From: an uncultured Oxalobacter sp.
Lineage (GTDB): Bacteria > Pseudomonadota > Gammaproteobacteria > Burkholderiales > Burkholderiaceae_D
Assembly (NCBI GenBank): GCA_934277985.1
Contig: CAKQWF010000005.1
Location: 128,982-192,981 of the forward strand
Length of the DNA: 64,000 nt
Reading direction: 5' to 3'
Of this stretch, positions 55,496 through 64,000 are shown piece by piece. The notes beneath the pieces were generated by a model. It saw nothing but the letters and a program-made list of their open reading frames with translations, did no database searches and was not told the origin of the DNA. The position numbers and the translations under genes were made by a program. Position 1 is the first letter of the stretch. Each line of letters opens with the position of its first letter.

Positions 55496-57448
55496 ATGAA
55501 TTTATTCTTTGAAGAGTCCGGCGAGTTCAGAACGGGCAATATTCTGAATCAGGTTGGTGAAGCCTATCAGGTCGAATTGCCGGGCGGAAAACGGGCCAAG
55601 GTTCGGGCAAGGGATGTCTTTTTTCAGTTCGGTACGCACGAACCTGCGCAGCTTCTGACCGAAGCGGGCCGGATCGCCGACGATATCGATCTGGATTTTC
55701 TCTGGGAAGTCGCCGGAGAAACGGAATTCGATTATACAGAGCTGGGCAAGGAATATTTCGGGCATGAGCCGAAACCTGATGAGGCTGCCGGGCTGTTGAT
55801 GCGTTTGCATTCGGCACCCATGTATTTTTACCGAAAGGGCAAGGGGCGCTACAAGGCGGCACCGGAAAAAGCGTTACGCGCCGCACTGGCGAGTATCGAA
55901 CGAAAAAAACAGCAGGCCATTATCCAGCAACAGTATGTCGAGCAGTTAAAACAAGGTATTCTGCCGGAACCGATGAAGGCCAACGCCGTGCAGTTATTGT
56001 GCAAGCCAGACAAGAACGGTATCGAATACAAGGCGCTTGAAATGGCATGTGACGACATGCATATCTCTCCGGAACGGCTGATGTTGAATACGGGGGGTAT
56101 CGATGGGCCGAAAGCCCTGCATTTGTCACGCTTCCTGTTCGAACATTTCCCGCGCGGTATTGCGTTTCCGAAAATCGATATGCCGGCGATATCGTTTGAA
56201 TTGCCCATTGCGGATGTCAATGCCTTTTCGATAGACGATATCACGACGACCGAAATCGACGATGCCTTTTCGGTGACGAATATGCCGGACGGGCAGATAC
56301 GCATCGGTGTGCATATCGCTGCGCCCGGATTGGGTATCCGGCCTGGTGACCATCTGGATGAAATCGCGCGCAAGCGGCTTTCCACGGTATATATGCCGGG
56401 CGACAAAATCACCATGTTGCCGGACGAGCTGGTCAGCCGTTTTACGCTCAGTGCGGGAGAAAACAGGCCGGCCTTGAGTTTGTATGCCCTCGTCGATCCG
56501 AAAGACTGGTCTGTCGTGCAAACCGAAACGCGTGCCGAGATGATCCGTGTTTCGGAAAATCTGCGTCATAACGATCTGGACCACCTGATTACGGAAGAAA
56601 GTCTGGACAAAAACGAGGGCGAATATCCTCACAAGGAAGATATCCGGGTACTGTGGCATTGCGCGCGCGTGTTCGAAAAAAAACGCATGGAAAAACGCGA
56701 ATCGTTCGGCTTGCGTCCGGAACAGACGAACCGGGTCGATTTCAATTTTTACGTCAGCGATGACGGCGTGGTAACGATCGAACGGCGAAAAAGAACAGCA
56801 CCGCTGGATCGAATCGTGGCCGAATTCATGATTTTCGCCAACAGTACATGGGGAAAATTGCTGCATGAACATGGTATTCCGGGTATTTACCGGAGTCAGG
56901 GAGCAGGAGGCGGCAGCTGGATGAATCGGATGCAGGTCAAAATGGTCACGCATGCCGCACCCCATCAGGGACTGGGTGTCGATCAGTATGCATGGAGTAC
57001 ATCCCCGTTGCGACGTTATACCGATCTGGTCAATCAGTGGCAGATTCTGGCATGTATCGATTACGGTGTGGCCGCACCGTTGTCCGCGCCTTTCAAGCCC
57101 AAAGACGCCAGTTTGTTCGCCATCGTCAGTGCATTTGATTCCGCCTATAGCGCCTATGGTGAGTTCCAGTCGAAAATGGAACGTTACTGGTGTTTGAGAT
57201 GGCTGACACAAAACCATGTCAGGCAGACGGAGGCAGTCGTCATCCGTGACGAGGTGATCCGTCTGGTCGATATTCCGTTGACTATCCCCATGCCGGGGAT
57301 GCCGCTTCTGGCACGTGGTACGCAAGTCAAAATCGACCTGATTCGCTGGGATGAAGTCGATTTGTCCGTTGAGGCACGTTTCCTGGATGTATCGCCGGAT
57401 GCCGATATGGAGCGGCTGGAAGAGGGAGAGGAAGAAATCACGGAGTGA
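55496..57448 (+). CDS. RNB-domain exoribonuclease (RNase II/R family)
   Basis: About 650 residues. The RNB catalytic domain has ITTTEIDDAFSVTNMPDGQI with the metal-binding Asp cluster, HIAAPGLGIRPGDHLDEIA, and YMPGDKITMLPDELVSRF. Its C-terminal part holds YAWSTSPLRRYTDLVNQWQI. The N-terminal FFEESGEFRTGNILNQVGEAYQV is a betaproteobacterial form differing from RNase R and RNase II. It degrades RNA 3' to 5'. ATG at 55496 (MNLFFEESGEF) matches relatives; ATG at 55481 is 5 codons earlier. Confidence 0.88.
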   Translation: MNLFFEESGEFRTGNILNQVGEAYQVELPGGKRAKVRARDVFFQFGTHEPAQLLTEAGRIADDIDLDFLWEVAGETEFDYTELGKEYFGHEPKPDEAAGLLMRLHSAPMYFYRKGKGRYKAAPEKALRAALASIERKKQQAIIQQQYVEQLKQGILPEPMKANAVQLLCKPDKNGIEYKALEMACDDMHISPERLMLNTGGIDGPKALHLSRFLFEHFPRGIAFPKIDMPAISFELPIADVNAFSIDDITTTEIDDAFSVTNMPDGQIRIGVHIAAPGLGIRPGDHLDEIARKRLSTVYMPGDKITMLPDELVSRFTLSAGENRPALSLYALVDPKDWSVVQTETRAEMIRVSENLRHNDLDHLITEESLDKNEGEYPHKEDIRVLWHCARVFEKKRMEKRESFGLRPEQTNRVDFNFYVSDDGVVTIERRKRTAPLDRIVAEFMIFANSTWGKLLHEHGIPGIYRSQGAGGGSWMNRMQVKMVTHAAPHQGLGVDQYAWSTSPLRRYTDLVNQWQILACIDYGVAAPLSAPFKPKDASLFAIVSAFDSAYSAYGEFQSKMERYWCLRWLTQNHVRQTEAVVIRDEVIRLVDIPLTIPMPGMPLLARGTQVKIDLIRWDEVDLSVEARFLDVSPDADMERLEEGEEEITE

Positions 57449-57504
57449 TTCGGTGTTATAGTTTTGAATGATATCCGTGATCGTGCCTTTATGAGTATCG
57501 GTTT

Positions 57505-58425
57505 GTGAAACAGCTTTTGCAAAATCGGAGTTTATGTATTGCGGTAGCCATATCGGTTTTGCTGCATGTGATGGTCTTGTCTGTCCATTTCGGCATTTCC
57601 CCTGTTTCGGCTCCCGACAGGATACAGGTTCCGATCGAACTTGTACTGACCAATTCCACGCAAAGACGGGTACTCGACATGGCAGCTGTCAATACGTCGG
57701 AAAGTACCGCATGGCAAGGCCAGATCGGCCGAAAATCGGGAGATGGTTCTGCAGGTGGCGGTATGAGATCCGGAAAGTCTGCCGGAGCGCCGGCAGACAA
57801 AAAAGCGGCAACCATGCCATCTGTACCTGACAGTACCGGCAAAAAAACAGGAAAAAGTGCCGCGGCAACATCAGGAAACAAGATCATGAGTACGGTGCCA
57901 TCTGGCACAAGTGATTTCAGTTTGCCGGAGGATCAGAACAGTCGCTCGGTGGTGTTCAGGCGAAATGCGAGAGGTGACGGCAGTGGGACCGGAAGCGGCG
58001 GGACCGGTGGCGGAGGCGGTGGATATGGTATGCAAGGGCGACCTGTCATTACCGCCAATACGCGTGATGTTGGCTATGCCATGTATTACAAGGCATTGCG
58101 AAAAAGGGTGGAAAGTTTTGGGCTGATCAATTTCCCACAGCGAAACGGTACGAAATTGTATGGCGAGCTGACGGTCCGGATTCCTGTTTACCGTGACGGT
58201 ACACTTTTCGAAAAGGAAGGCGGGCCAGGAATCGAACGTTCATCCGGGAATCCTGCGCTCGATCGTGCCGCCCTGAATATCATTCGTCGTGCGGCGCCGT
58301 TCGGACCTTTTCCGAAAAGCATGCAGTCGAAAAACGGCGGTGCGGATGTCTGGATTATTATCACCAAGCTTCGATTTACACGGGATCAGGGCGTACAGTC
58401 ACAGATACGTTCGACAGTTCGCTAG
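57505..58425 (+). CDS. TonB-like energy-transducer family protein
   Basis: A 306-residue protein. An N-terminal membrane anchor (LCIAVAISVLLHVMVLSVHF) with a His is typical of TonB. A Ser/Gly/Lys/Ala-rich, low-complexity periplasmic region, with a pure glycine run near 165-175, leads to a TonB-type C-terminal domain, with LYGELTVRIPVYRDGTLFEKEGG and SSGNPALDRAALNIIRRAAPFGPFP. GTG start. There are no exbB/exbD genes adjacent, so energising partners must be elsewhere, if any. Confidence 0.82.
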   Translation: MKQLLQNRSLCIAVAISVLLHVMVLSVHFGISPVSAPDRIQVPIELVLTNSTQRRVLDMAAVNTSESTAWQGQIGRKSGDGSAGGGMRSGKSAGAPADKKAATMPSVPDSTGKKTGKSAAATSGNKIMSTVPSGTSDFSLPEDQNSRSVVFRRNARGDGSGTGSGGTGGGGGGYGMQGRPVITANTRDVGYAMYYKALRKRVESFGLINFPQRNGTKLYGELTVRIPVYRDGTLFEKEGGPGIERSSGNPALDRAALNIIRRAAPFGPFPKSMQSKNGGADVWIIITKLRFTRDQGVQSQIRSTVR

Positions 58426-58500
58426 GAATTGACGGCAAAATCGTTCAAAAATCACATAACGCCAGTTAAAAAGAAAAAATTACCATATCAGCCAATTATC

Positions 58501-59307
58501 ATGAGTGATCGTTACGCAGTGGTGGGAAATCCGGTAGCGCACAGCAAATCACCGGAAATACATGCGTTGTTTGCACGGCAAACAGGACAAGATGTCGAAT
58601 ATTCGCGTCTTTTGGCACCATTGGACGGTTTTGTCGCGACAGTCAGGGATTTCATCCAGAATGGTGGGCGGGGGTTGAATGTGACGGTACCGTTCAAATT
58701 CGAAGCCTTCGCTTTGTCGAACATGCTTACTGAGCGCGCGAAGATGGCCGGTGCAGTCAATACACTGCGATTCGACGGCAATACGGTATCAGGCGACAAT
58801 ACCGATGGCGCAGGGCTGGTGGCTGACATTACACGTAATACAGGCGTTTCGCTGGAAGGGGCCAGGATTTTGCTGCTGGGAGCGGGTGGCGCCGCTTATG
58901 GTGTCATGTTGCCACTGCTGGAACAGAAACCACAAAGGCTGCATATCGCCAATCGCAGTGAAGACAAGGCGCACGATATGGCGTTGCGTTTTGGAACCTA
59001 TGGCGCCATTACGGTATCTTCCTATGACAATCTGGATGAACAGTTCGATGTCGTCATCAATGCGACATCGGCTGGGCTTCAGAACGGCATGCCTCCGGTA
59101 TCTTCAAAGGTTTTTCATGAACATACGCTGGCGCTGGATATGGTTTATGCCGATCGGCCGACGCCGTTCATGGATTACGCCAGCAGGTATGGCGCGACGG
59201 TTCGCGACGGATTCGGCATGCTGGTCGAACAGGCAGCGGAATCGTTTTTTGTGTGGCGCGATGTCAGGCCGGATACACGGCCAGTATTTGCGTATTTCGG
59301 GCGTTGA
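58501..59307 (+). CDS. aroE: Shikimate dehydrogenase (NADP+)
   Basis: A 268-residue AroE. It starts [20 protein letters not shown], has [11 protein letters not shown] (catalytic Lys), [22 protein letters not shown] (Asp), the NADP-binding [19 protein letters not shown] and C-terminal [12 protein letters not shown] then [13 protein letters not shown]. It reduces 3-dehydroshikimate. A non-ATG in-frame start at 58429 would add 24 residues and is not needed. The next gene, mtgA, starts 5 bases after the stop. Confidence 0.96.
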   Translation: MSDRYAVVGNPVAHSKSPEIHALFARQTGQDVEYSRLLAPLDGFVATVRDFIQNGGRGLNVTVPFKFEAFALSNMLTERAKMAGAVNTLRFDGNTVSGDNTDGAGLVADITRNTGVSLEGARILLLGAGGAAYGVMLPLLEQKPQRLHIANRSEDKAHDMALRFGTYGAITVSSYDNLDEQFDVVINATSAGLQNGMPPVSSKVFHEHTLALDMVYADRPTPFMDYASRYGATVRDGFGMLVEQAAESFFVWRDVRPDTRPVFAYFGR

Positions 59308-59311
59308 TTGC

Positions 59312-60022
59312 ATGGAACAACTGCTTGCCCTGCTCAGGAAATACTGGCGATGGCTGGTTTATACGCCGCTGCTTTTGTTTCTGATGCTTCAGGTTTATTT
59401 TTTTCTTCAAATCGGCTGGTGGGTGAACCATAACCCGACTTCGACGAGTTTCATGCGGCAGCAACTGGCGGTATTGCAGGAAAAAAATCCCAAGGCCAGA
59501 CTGAAACACAAATGGGTGCCTTACAAGCGGATTTCGCGGAATCTGAAACGTGCCATCATTGCGTCGGAAGACGCCAATTTTACCGATCATGAGGGGGTTG
59601 ACTGGGATGCCTTGCTCAAGGCTTATGAAAAGAACAGCCGGAAAGGAAAAATCGTGGCAGGCGGTTCCACGATTACGCAACAGCTGGCAAAAAACCTCTT
59701 TTTGTCCGGAAACAAGAGCTATTTCAGAAAAGGGCAGGAAATCCTGATTACCTATATGCTTGAATTCTGGATGGAAAAAGAACGGATATTCGAGCTGTAT
59801 CTGAATCTGGTCGAATTCGGTACCGGCGTATTCGGTGCCGAGGCGGCCGCGCGACACTACTATGGTATATCTGCCGCTTCGCTCAGTGCCGGGCAGGCTG
59901 CGCGTCTTGCGGCGGTATTGCCCAAGCCGAGATATTTCGATACACATCGCAATTCGGGATATTTGCGGTATCGGACGGCGCTGATTCTGCGGCGTATGGG
60001 ATCGGCTGATGTTCCGCGTTGA
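59312..60022 (+). CDS. mtgA: Monofunctional peptidoglycan glycosyltransferase
   Basis: A 236-residue GT51 enzyme. One N-terminal membrane segment ([20 protein letters not shown]) precedes the transglycosylase motifs: [57 protein letters not shown] and [20 protein letters not shown]. It polymerises lipid II. The ATG was chosen because it gives the cytoplasmic n-region and follows the aroE stop by 5 bases; the in-frame extension into aroE is rejected. aroE-mtgA is a common betaproteobacterial pair. Confidence 0.95.
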   Translation: MEQLLALLRKYWRWLVYTPLLLFLMLQVYFFLQIGWWVNHNPTSTSFMRQQLAVLQEKNPKARLKHKWVPYKRISRNLKRAIIASEDANFTDHEGVDWDALLKAYEKNSRKGKIVAGGSTITQQLAKNLFLSGNKSYFRKGQEILITYMLEFWMEKERIFELYLNLVEFGTGVFGAEAAARHYYGISAASLSAGQAARLAAVLPKPRYFDTHRNSGYLRYRTALILRRMGSADVPR

Positions 60023-60223
60023 CGGAGGAACATCCGGAAGTTCTTGCCTGTGCAATCCGTTATCAGTACACTTGCGCTGTTTCAGTGAGGCGGCATAAAT
60101 GACTGATGAAAGCCACCATCGCTTTCGGTTCTGTCATAAAGCAGTCATGCAACCATGATGTGATCCATCCATCGCAAATTCCGCCGGCAGCTACCCTGTT
60201 AATGTGTCTGAAAGAGTGTTTCC

Positions 60224-61189
60224 ATGATCAATGTTTTCGAACTCCAAAACGGTCGTTTGAACCAGGTGCCGATCGATTCCAAATCCGATCTGGAAAATGT
60301 CGCGCCTATCTGGGTGGACATGACGGATCCGACCGAGGAGGAGCGATCATGGGTGAAAAGCATATACGATGTCACAATGCCCGATGAAGACGATGTCAAG
60401 GATATCGAGGCATCTGCACGTTACTATGAAGCGGAAAACGGCGATTTGCATTTGCGGACGGATTTCAGGATCGATGACGACGAAGGACCTTCGCAAACAG
60501 TGACTGTCGCATTTATTCTGGCGCGCAATATGCTGTTTTCCATGCATGCCGAAGATTTGCCTGTGTTCAGGCTGGTCAGAATGCGTGCCCGTTCGCGACC
60601 AGGTTCCATTACCGATTACAAGGACGTGTTGCTGGATCTGTATGCTACGGACGCTGAATATTCGGCCGACGCGCTCGAAGGGATTTACCGCAATCTCGAG
60701 GAGGTCAGCGGCAAGGTTCTTCAGGAAGAGTTTACCGACCAGGATGCCGCCGCGACCTTGAGTACGATTGCCAAGGAAGAAGACCTGAACGGCCGGATAC
60801 GCCGGACGATGATGGATACCCGACGTGCGGTCAGCTTTCTGATGCGTGGCCGTTTGCTGGATTCTGACCAGTTCGAGGAAGCCAGACAGATTTTGCGGGA
60901 TATCGAATCGCTTGACGGTCATACCTCGTTTCTGTTTGAAAAGATCAACTTCCTGATGGATGCCACTGTCGGTTTCATCAATATCAACCAGAACAAGATC
61001 ATCAAGATTTTCTCTGTGGCCAGTGTCGCGTTCCTGCCGCCGACGCTTATCGCCAGCATCTATGGCATGAATTTCCGGATCCTGCCAGAACTGAGCTGGG
61101 ACTTCGGTTATCCGTTCGCACTGGTACTTATGCTGTTGAGCGCACTGGCACCGTTCTGGTACTTCCGTCGCAGGGGCTGGCTGAAGTAA
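60224..61189 (+). CDS. corA: CorA-type Mg2+/Co2+ channel
   Basis: A 321-residue CorA. A large acidic cytoplasmic N domain, long helices to about 260, then two membrane segments at the C terminus. The signature motif YGMNF lies in SIYGMNFRILPELSWDFGYP between TM1 and TM2, and the protein ends RRRGWLK, the usual basic tail. It conducts Mg2+ inward. It is a single gene, 201 bases after mtgA; that gap shows no recognisable element. Confidence 0.95.
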   Translation: MINVFELQNGRLNQVPIDSKSDLENVAPIWVDMTDPTEEERSWVKSIYDVTMPDEDDVKDIEASARYYEAENGDLHLRTDFRIDDDEGPSQTVTVAFILARNMLFSMHAEDLPVFRLVRMRARSRPGSITDYKDVLLDLYATDAEYSADALEGIYRNLEEVSGKVLQEEFTDQDAAATLSTIAKEEDLNGRIRRTMMDTRRAVSFLMRGRLLDSDQFEEARQILRDIESLDGHTSFLFEKINFLMDATVGFININQNKIIKIFSVASVAFLPPTLIASIYGMNFRILPELSWDFGYPFALVLMLLSALAPFWYFRRRGWLK

Positions 61190-61270
61190 GCCATTTTGTG
61201 GAACAACAAATCGTTTGGTGCCGGTGTCGAAAGGATTGCCTTGCGGCGGTTGTCCTGCGCAGATACCGCC

Positions 61271-61600
61271 TCAGTTTTCAGGCAATGCACCAGCCAGCCG
61301 CAACAGGGTGCTTTGCATGTCGTCGAGCCATTTGACAGGGTCGCTGACGGAAACCCACCAGCAGGTATCCGAAAAACCGGTGCAATCGACGAATTCTTCT
61401 GTCAGGATTTTCTGTGCCGATCCGTATTGGCCGATGCAGGCATCCACAATCGCAATCCATGAATGCTTTTGCAGAACCTTTTCGACAAGCGATGGCGGTA
61501 TCGTCATGTGCGTCGTGATGTCGGGCATGCTGCCATAGCCGAAGCCCTCATCGGCATAATGTCTGCTTAAACGGAAGCCCTGTCCGTATTTTTCATTCAT
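61271..61600 (-). CDS. Hypothetical protein, unrecognised
   Basis: About 109 residues, soluble, no signal peptide, with two cysteines near DACIGQYG and VDCTGFSDTCWW and many aromatic residues. The frame extends two codons to a TTG; the ATG at 61600 is preferred. I recognise no family. The reading frame's amino-acid make-up is plausible and it ends well, but the ribosome-binding site is weak. It is convergent with corA, and its start lies near the 455-base gap before the ThDP enzyme. Confidence 0.5.
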   Translation of the reverse strand: MNEKYGQGFRLSRHYADEGFGYGSMPDITTHMTIPPSLVEKVLQKHSWIAIVDACIGQYGSAQKILTEEFVDCTGFSDTCWWVSVSDPVKWLDDMQSTLLRLAGALPEN

Positions 61601-61606
61601 GCACAA

Positions 61607-62061
61607 CTAGGGGTATTCGCTGGAGGCAGGTGCATTATCACAGGATGCGGAATTTTTCGAAGAAAAAAAACGGCTGAAAAAAATATTTGCCATGATGGTA
61701 AAGCACTTGGTAAGGCGACGGAGATTATTATACCGTGGCCCGGTACGGTACTGTCCGTATCATCAAAGCGATGGAAGTCGGGTATTTGCCCAGGTACAGG
61801 AAAACCGTTCGCGATCTCCAGACCGCATGATTTCAGGCAGTGATAGGTAAAAATTGACTGTGGTCAAGCACTGTTTTCCGCCAGAGAAGCTATGATAGCT
61901 GTTAGCTTGAAAAGTTGGTATGTCACTTCACCTGCCCGTAAAGTTGTATTGCAACCTTGAAACGTCAAGGCACACCGCTGGCGCCAATGGACGTGAAAAA
62001 GCAAGATAAGCGACGATGCTGATTGGTTTGAATTTGACAGCGGATTTCCATTAGACAATTC
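61607..62061. promoter_or_regulatory. Regulatory-looking gap upstream of the ThDP enzyme
   Basis: 455 bases without a gene. It contains a perfect CCTTGA-AACG-TCAAGG inverted repeat at 61955-61970, about 92 bases before the ATG, and AAGCTA-10-TAGCTT at 61887-61908. Either may be an operator or an RNA hairpin. TTGACT occurs near 61855. No Shine-Dalgarno is obvious before the ATG at 62062. Confidence 0.45.
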
Positions 62062-63798
62062 ATGAGTGCGACAACAGATGATTTGCTGAAATGCGGTGAT
62101 GCGCAGGCAGATTCCATATCTGGCGGGCATCTGGTAGCGAAAGCGCTCAGGAATGAAGGCATCGATACCATATTCACTCTTTCCGGAGGCAATATCGTCG
62201 ATATCTACGACGGTTGTGTCAGCGAAGGCATCCGGATCATCGATTTCAGACATGAACAGGTAGCGGCACATGCCGCTGACGGTTATGCTCGTCAGACAGG
62301 GCAAACCGGATGTCTTGTCACGACTGCGGGTCCGGGATGTTGCAATGCCATAACCGGAATGGCAACAGCCTTGCGTTCCGAAACTCCACTGCTGCATATC
62401 GGTGGACAGGGGGCGACGATCCAGCATTTGCAGGGGTCACTGCAGGAATTCGATCATGTCAAACTGATGTCACCGGTCACGAAATGGGCGACAAGTGTCC
62501 GTTCGACCGAACGGATCGCGGATATGGTGGCGATGGGATGCCGCGAGGCATGGGGTGAGGTTCCGGGCCCTGTCTATCTGGAAATTCCGAGAGATTTGCT
62601 TGATCGCAGCGTGGATCGGAAAAATTGTGTGATTCCGGCATCGGGACATTACCGGTGTTCCAATCGCGTCATGTGCGCGCCTGAAGAAATCGAGAAACTG
62701 GCCGATATGCTGCTGCATGCGGAAAAACCGGCGGTATTGTTCGGTAGCCAGGTCTGGAACGGTAGAAGTCATCGGGAAGCGCTGGAGCTGATCCGCGCGC
62801 TGGACATGCCAGCCTATACCAATGGTGCGGCACGCGGTATTTTCAGAAACGATGAACCGCTTTCATTCGACAGGACGCGCAACAAGGCGCTTGCCGAAGC
62901 CGATCTGGTCATGGTTGTGGGAACGCCGTTCGATTTCAGGCTGAGTTACGGCAAGACGGTCAATCCCGCGGCCAAAGTGGTGCAGATCGACCAGAATTAC
63001 GCAGTGATCGGCAAAAATCACGATATCACGCTGGGATTGCTGGGGCATGCCGGAACGATTTTCAGGGCGGTGATTGATGCATTGTCTGGGCGTGTTGAAT
63101 ATGGTGCCCGTTCGAAACGTCAGGCATGGATCAGGGAATTGCGACAGGCCGAAGAAAAGGCGCTGGAAAAACTCATGCCGTTGTTCCGTTCGGAAAACAG
63201 TTTGATCAACCCTTATCGGGTTGCCTATGAACTGAACGAGTTTCTGGAAGAAGATACGATATATGTCGGAGATGGCGGTGATGTGGTGACGATATCGGCG
63301 CAGGCAGTGCGTCCGCGTAATCCGGGGCAATGGATGGATCCGGGGCCGCTGGGCAGTCTGGGGGTCGGAACCGGGTTCGCCATCGGTGCGAAACTGGCGC
63401 ATCCCGGCAAGGAAGTCGTGTGCTACTATGGGGATGGTGCTTTTTCCATGACGGCGTTCGACATGGAAACGGCCAACCGTTTTCATGTGCCGTATCTTGC
63501 CGTTATCGGCAACAATTCGGCGATGAACCAGATACGTTACGCGCAGTTGGCCAAATATGGTGACCGTGGCAATGTCGGCAATTTGTTAAGTGACCTGCCA
63601 TATGGTAAATTTGCGGAAATGATGGGCGGATATGGTGAAGAGGTGCATCGTCCCTCGGATATTGCACCTGCCTTGCGCCGTGGCCGCGAAGCGATAGCCA
63701 GAACCGGAAAGTGTGCGGTGATCAATATATGGGTTGATCCGCAGGAGTGGTCGCCCGGAACCAAGGCGCGCCTGAAAGCGCGTATGGCTGGCAAATAG
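62062..63798 (+). CDS. ThDP-dependent enzyme of the acetolactate synthase / 2-hydroxyacyl-CoA lyase / oxalyl-CoA decarboxylase superfamily
   Basis: A 578-residue protein with the three-domain layout of this superfamily. Catalytic Glu65 lies in FRHEQVAAHAADGYARQTG; the ThDP motif is G457-D458-G459 to N484-N485 (GDGAFSMT and IGNNSAMNQ). QGSLQEFDHVKLMSPVTKWA and GDGGDVVTISAQAVRPRNPG are also conserved-looking. It has Glu65, so it is not glyoxylate carboligase, and it lacks the oxalyl-CoA decarboxylase start and active-site loop known from Oxalobacter. It is followed by a CoA-transferase gene, so a CoA-thioester substrate is likely (oxalyl-CoA-like or 2-hydroxyacyl-CoA). Substrate is inference. 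Confidence 0.8.
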   Translation: MSATTDDLLKCGDAQADSISGGHLVAKALRNEGIDTIFTLSGGNIVDIYDGCVSEGIRIIDFRHEQVAAHAADGYARQTGQTGCLVTTAGPGCCNAITGMATALRSETPLLHIGGQGATIQHLQGSLQEFDHVKLMSPVTKWATSVRSTERIADMVAMGCREAWGEVPGPVYLEIPRDLLDRSVDRKNCVIPASGHYRCSNRVMCAPEEIEKLADMLLHAEKPAVLFGSQVWNGRSHREALELIRALDMPAYTNGAARGIFRNDEPLSFDRTRNKALAEADLVMVVGTPFDFRLSYGKTVNPAAKVVQIDQNYAVIGKNHDITLGLLGHAGTIFRAVIDALSGRVEYGARSKRQAWIRELRQAEEKALEKLMPLFRSENSLINPYRVAYELNEFLEEDTIYVGDGGDVVTISAQAVRPRNPGQWMDPGPLGSLGVGTGFAIGAKLAHPGKEVVCYYGDGAFSMTAFDMETANRFHVPYLAVIGNNSAMNQIRYAQLAKYGDRGNVGNLLSDLPYGKFAEMMGGYGEEVHRPSDIAPALRRGREAIARTGKCAVINIWVDPQEWSPGTKARLKARMAGK

Positions 63799-63894
63799 AA
63801 AGGATACGTTGGAAAAGGGTAACCTTTTTCTCGTTGTGAAACTGGTGAAAACCAGAAAAAGTAATACAGACCAATTATTGGAGGAAGACAAAAA

Positions 63895-64000
63895 ATGGGT
63901 AGTAAAGCATTATCCGGAGTAAGAATTCTGGACATGACCCACGTACAGGCCGGCCCGACCTCGTCACAGCTGTTGGCATGGATGGGTGCGGACGTTATCA
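63895..64000 (+). CDS. Class III CoA-transferase, formyl-CoA transferase-like, N-terminal part
   Basis: The first 35 codons read [20 protein letters not shown] and continue [13 protein letters not shown] to the window edge. The HVQAGP motif and GADVI match the Frc/YfdW group of family III CoA-transferases; Q18 aligns with Gln17 of Oxalobacter Frc. Frc moves CoA from formyl-CoA to oxalate. GGAGG lies 9 bases before the ATG. The gene is 96 bases after the ThDP enzyme stop, and both probably form one operon. Only the start is seen, so the substrate is open. Confidence 0.82.
   Translation, partial: MGSKALSGVRILDMTHVQAGPTSSQLLAWMGADVI

Noticed and set aside
58751..59311. Upstream in-frame extension of mtgA
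   Set aside because: It lies entirely within aroE in another frame; the ATG at 59312 gives the proper membrane anchor.
62062..63798. Assigning the ThDP enzyme as glyoxylate carboligase or as the classical oxalyl-CoA decarboxylase
   Set aside because: Gcl lacks the catalytic Glu that is present here at residue 65; the sequence does not match the known Oxalobacter Oxc at the N terminus or active-site loop.
1..64000. CRISPR arrays, insertion sequences, prophage or tRNA genes
   Set aside because: No regularly spaced repeats, transposase motifs, phage genes or tRNA-like T-loops were seen when reading the intergenic regions by eye.

Overview
The window reads as a stretch of a moderate-GC betaproteobacterial chromosome, most probably Oxalobacter or a close relative in the Oxalobacteraceae (Burkholderiales). 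The evidence is the betaproteobacterial gene set and order (rpe-gph-trpE, ffs-dnaX-ybaB-recR, accB-accC-prmA, rsmB-DUF4390-ntrY-ntrX, aceE-aceF-lpd with a lipoyl domain on the dehydrogenase) and, at the right edge, a thiamine-diphosphate enzyme followed by a class III CoA-transferase whose first 35 residues resemble the formyl-CoA transferase of oxalate degraders. This is recognition from memory, not a database search. No insertion sequence, prophage, tRNA, rRNA or CRISPR array was seen.

Layout. 1-7.2 kb, mostly minus strand: biotin synthesis (bioD start, bioA), a YchJ-like SEC-C protein, dadA, holC with a small DUF2486-like partner, prlC, folD. 7.5-13.3 kb, plus: pyruvate dehydrogenase operon aceE-aceF-lpdA, in which the lipoyl domains of aceF and lpdA are a nearly perfect DNA repeat. 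13.3-20.1 kb: rsuA, a cold-shock protein, clpS-clpA, a polyferredoxin-like membrane protein, an aldo/keto reductase and a DUF1857 protein. 20.2-25.9 kb: fmt-def facing dprA and topB. 25.9-35.1 kb, all minus: aldo/keto reductase, ntrX-ntrY, DUF4390, rsmB, trpE, gph, rpe. Between gph and trpE lies an unannotated Trp-codon leader peptide followed by a terminator, a candidate trp attenuator.

35.2-46.9 kb, mostly plus: apaG, mltA, usp (minus), a DUF4404-like gene, then an AT-rich non-coding segment with four DnaA-box-like sites (a candidate replication origin or DnaA-regulated promoter), priA, a lytic transglycosylase (minus), ubiD, the 4.5S SRP RNA, dnaX, ybaB, recR, cysM. 47-53.4 kb: rpsT, then on minus a PfkB kinase, a DUF3426 protein, prmA, accC, accB, aroQ and a nucleotidyltransferase-like gene. 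53.4-61.2 kb, plus: mpl, yqiA-like esterase, an RNB exoribonuclease, a TonB-like protein, aroE, mtgA, corA. 61.3-64 kb: an orphan small gene (minus), a 455-base regulatory-looking gap, a thiamine-diphosphate enzyme and the start of a CoA-transferase.

Most of the window is housekeeping: replication and recombination (holC, priA, dnaX, recR, topB, dprA), protein maturation and turnover (def, fmt, clpSA, prlC), cell-wall recycling (mpl, mltA, mtgA, slt-like) and central metabolism (PDH, ACC, folD). The most distinctive items are the right-edge CoA-thioester module, the trp attenuator, the DnaA-box cluster and the homogenised lipoyl repeat.
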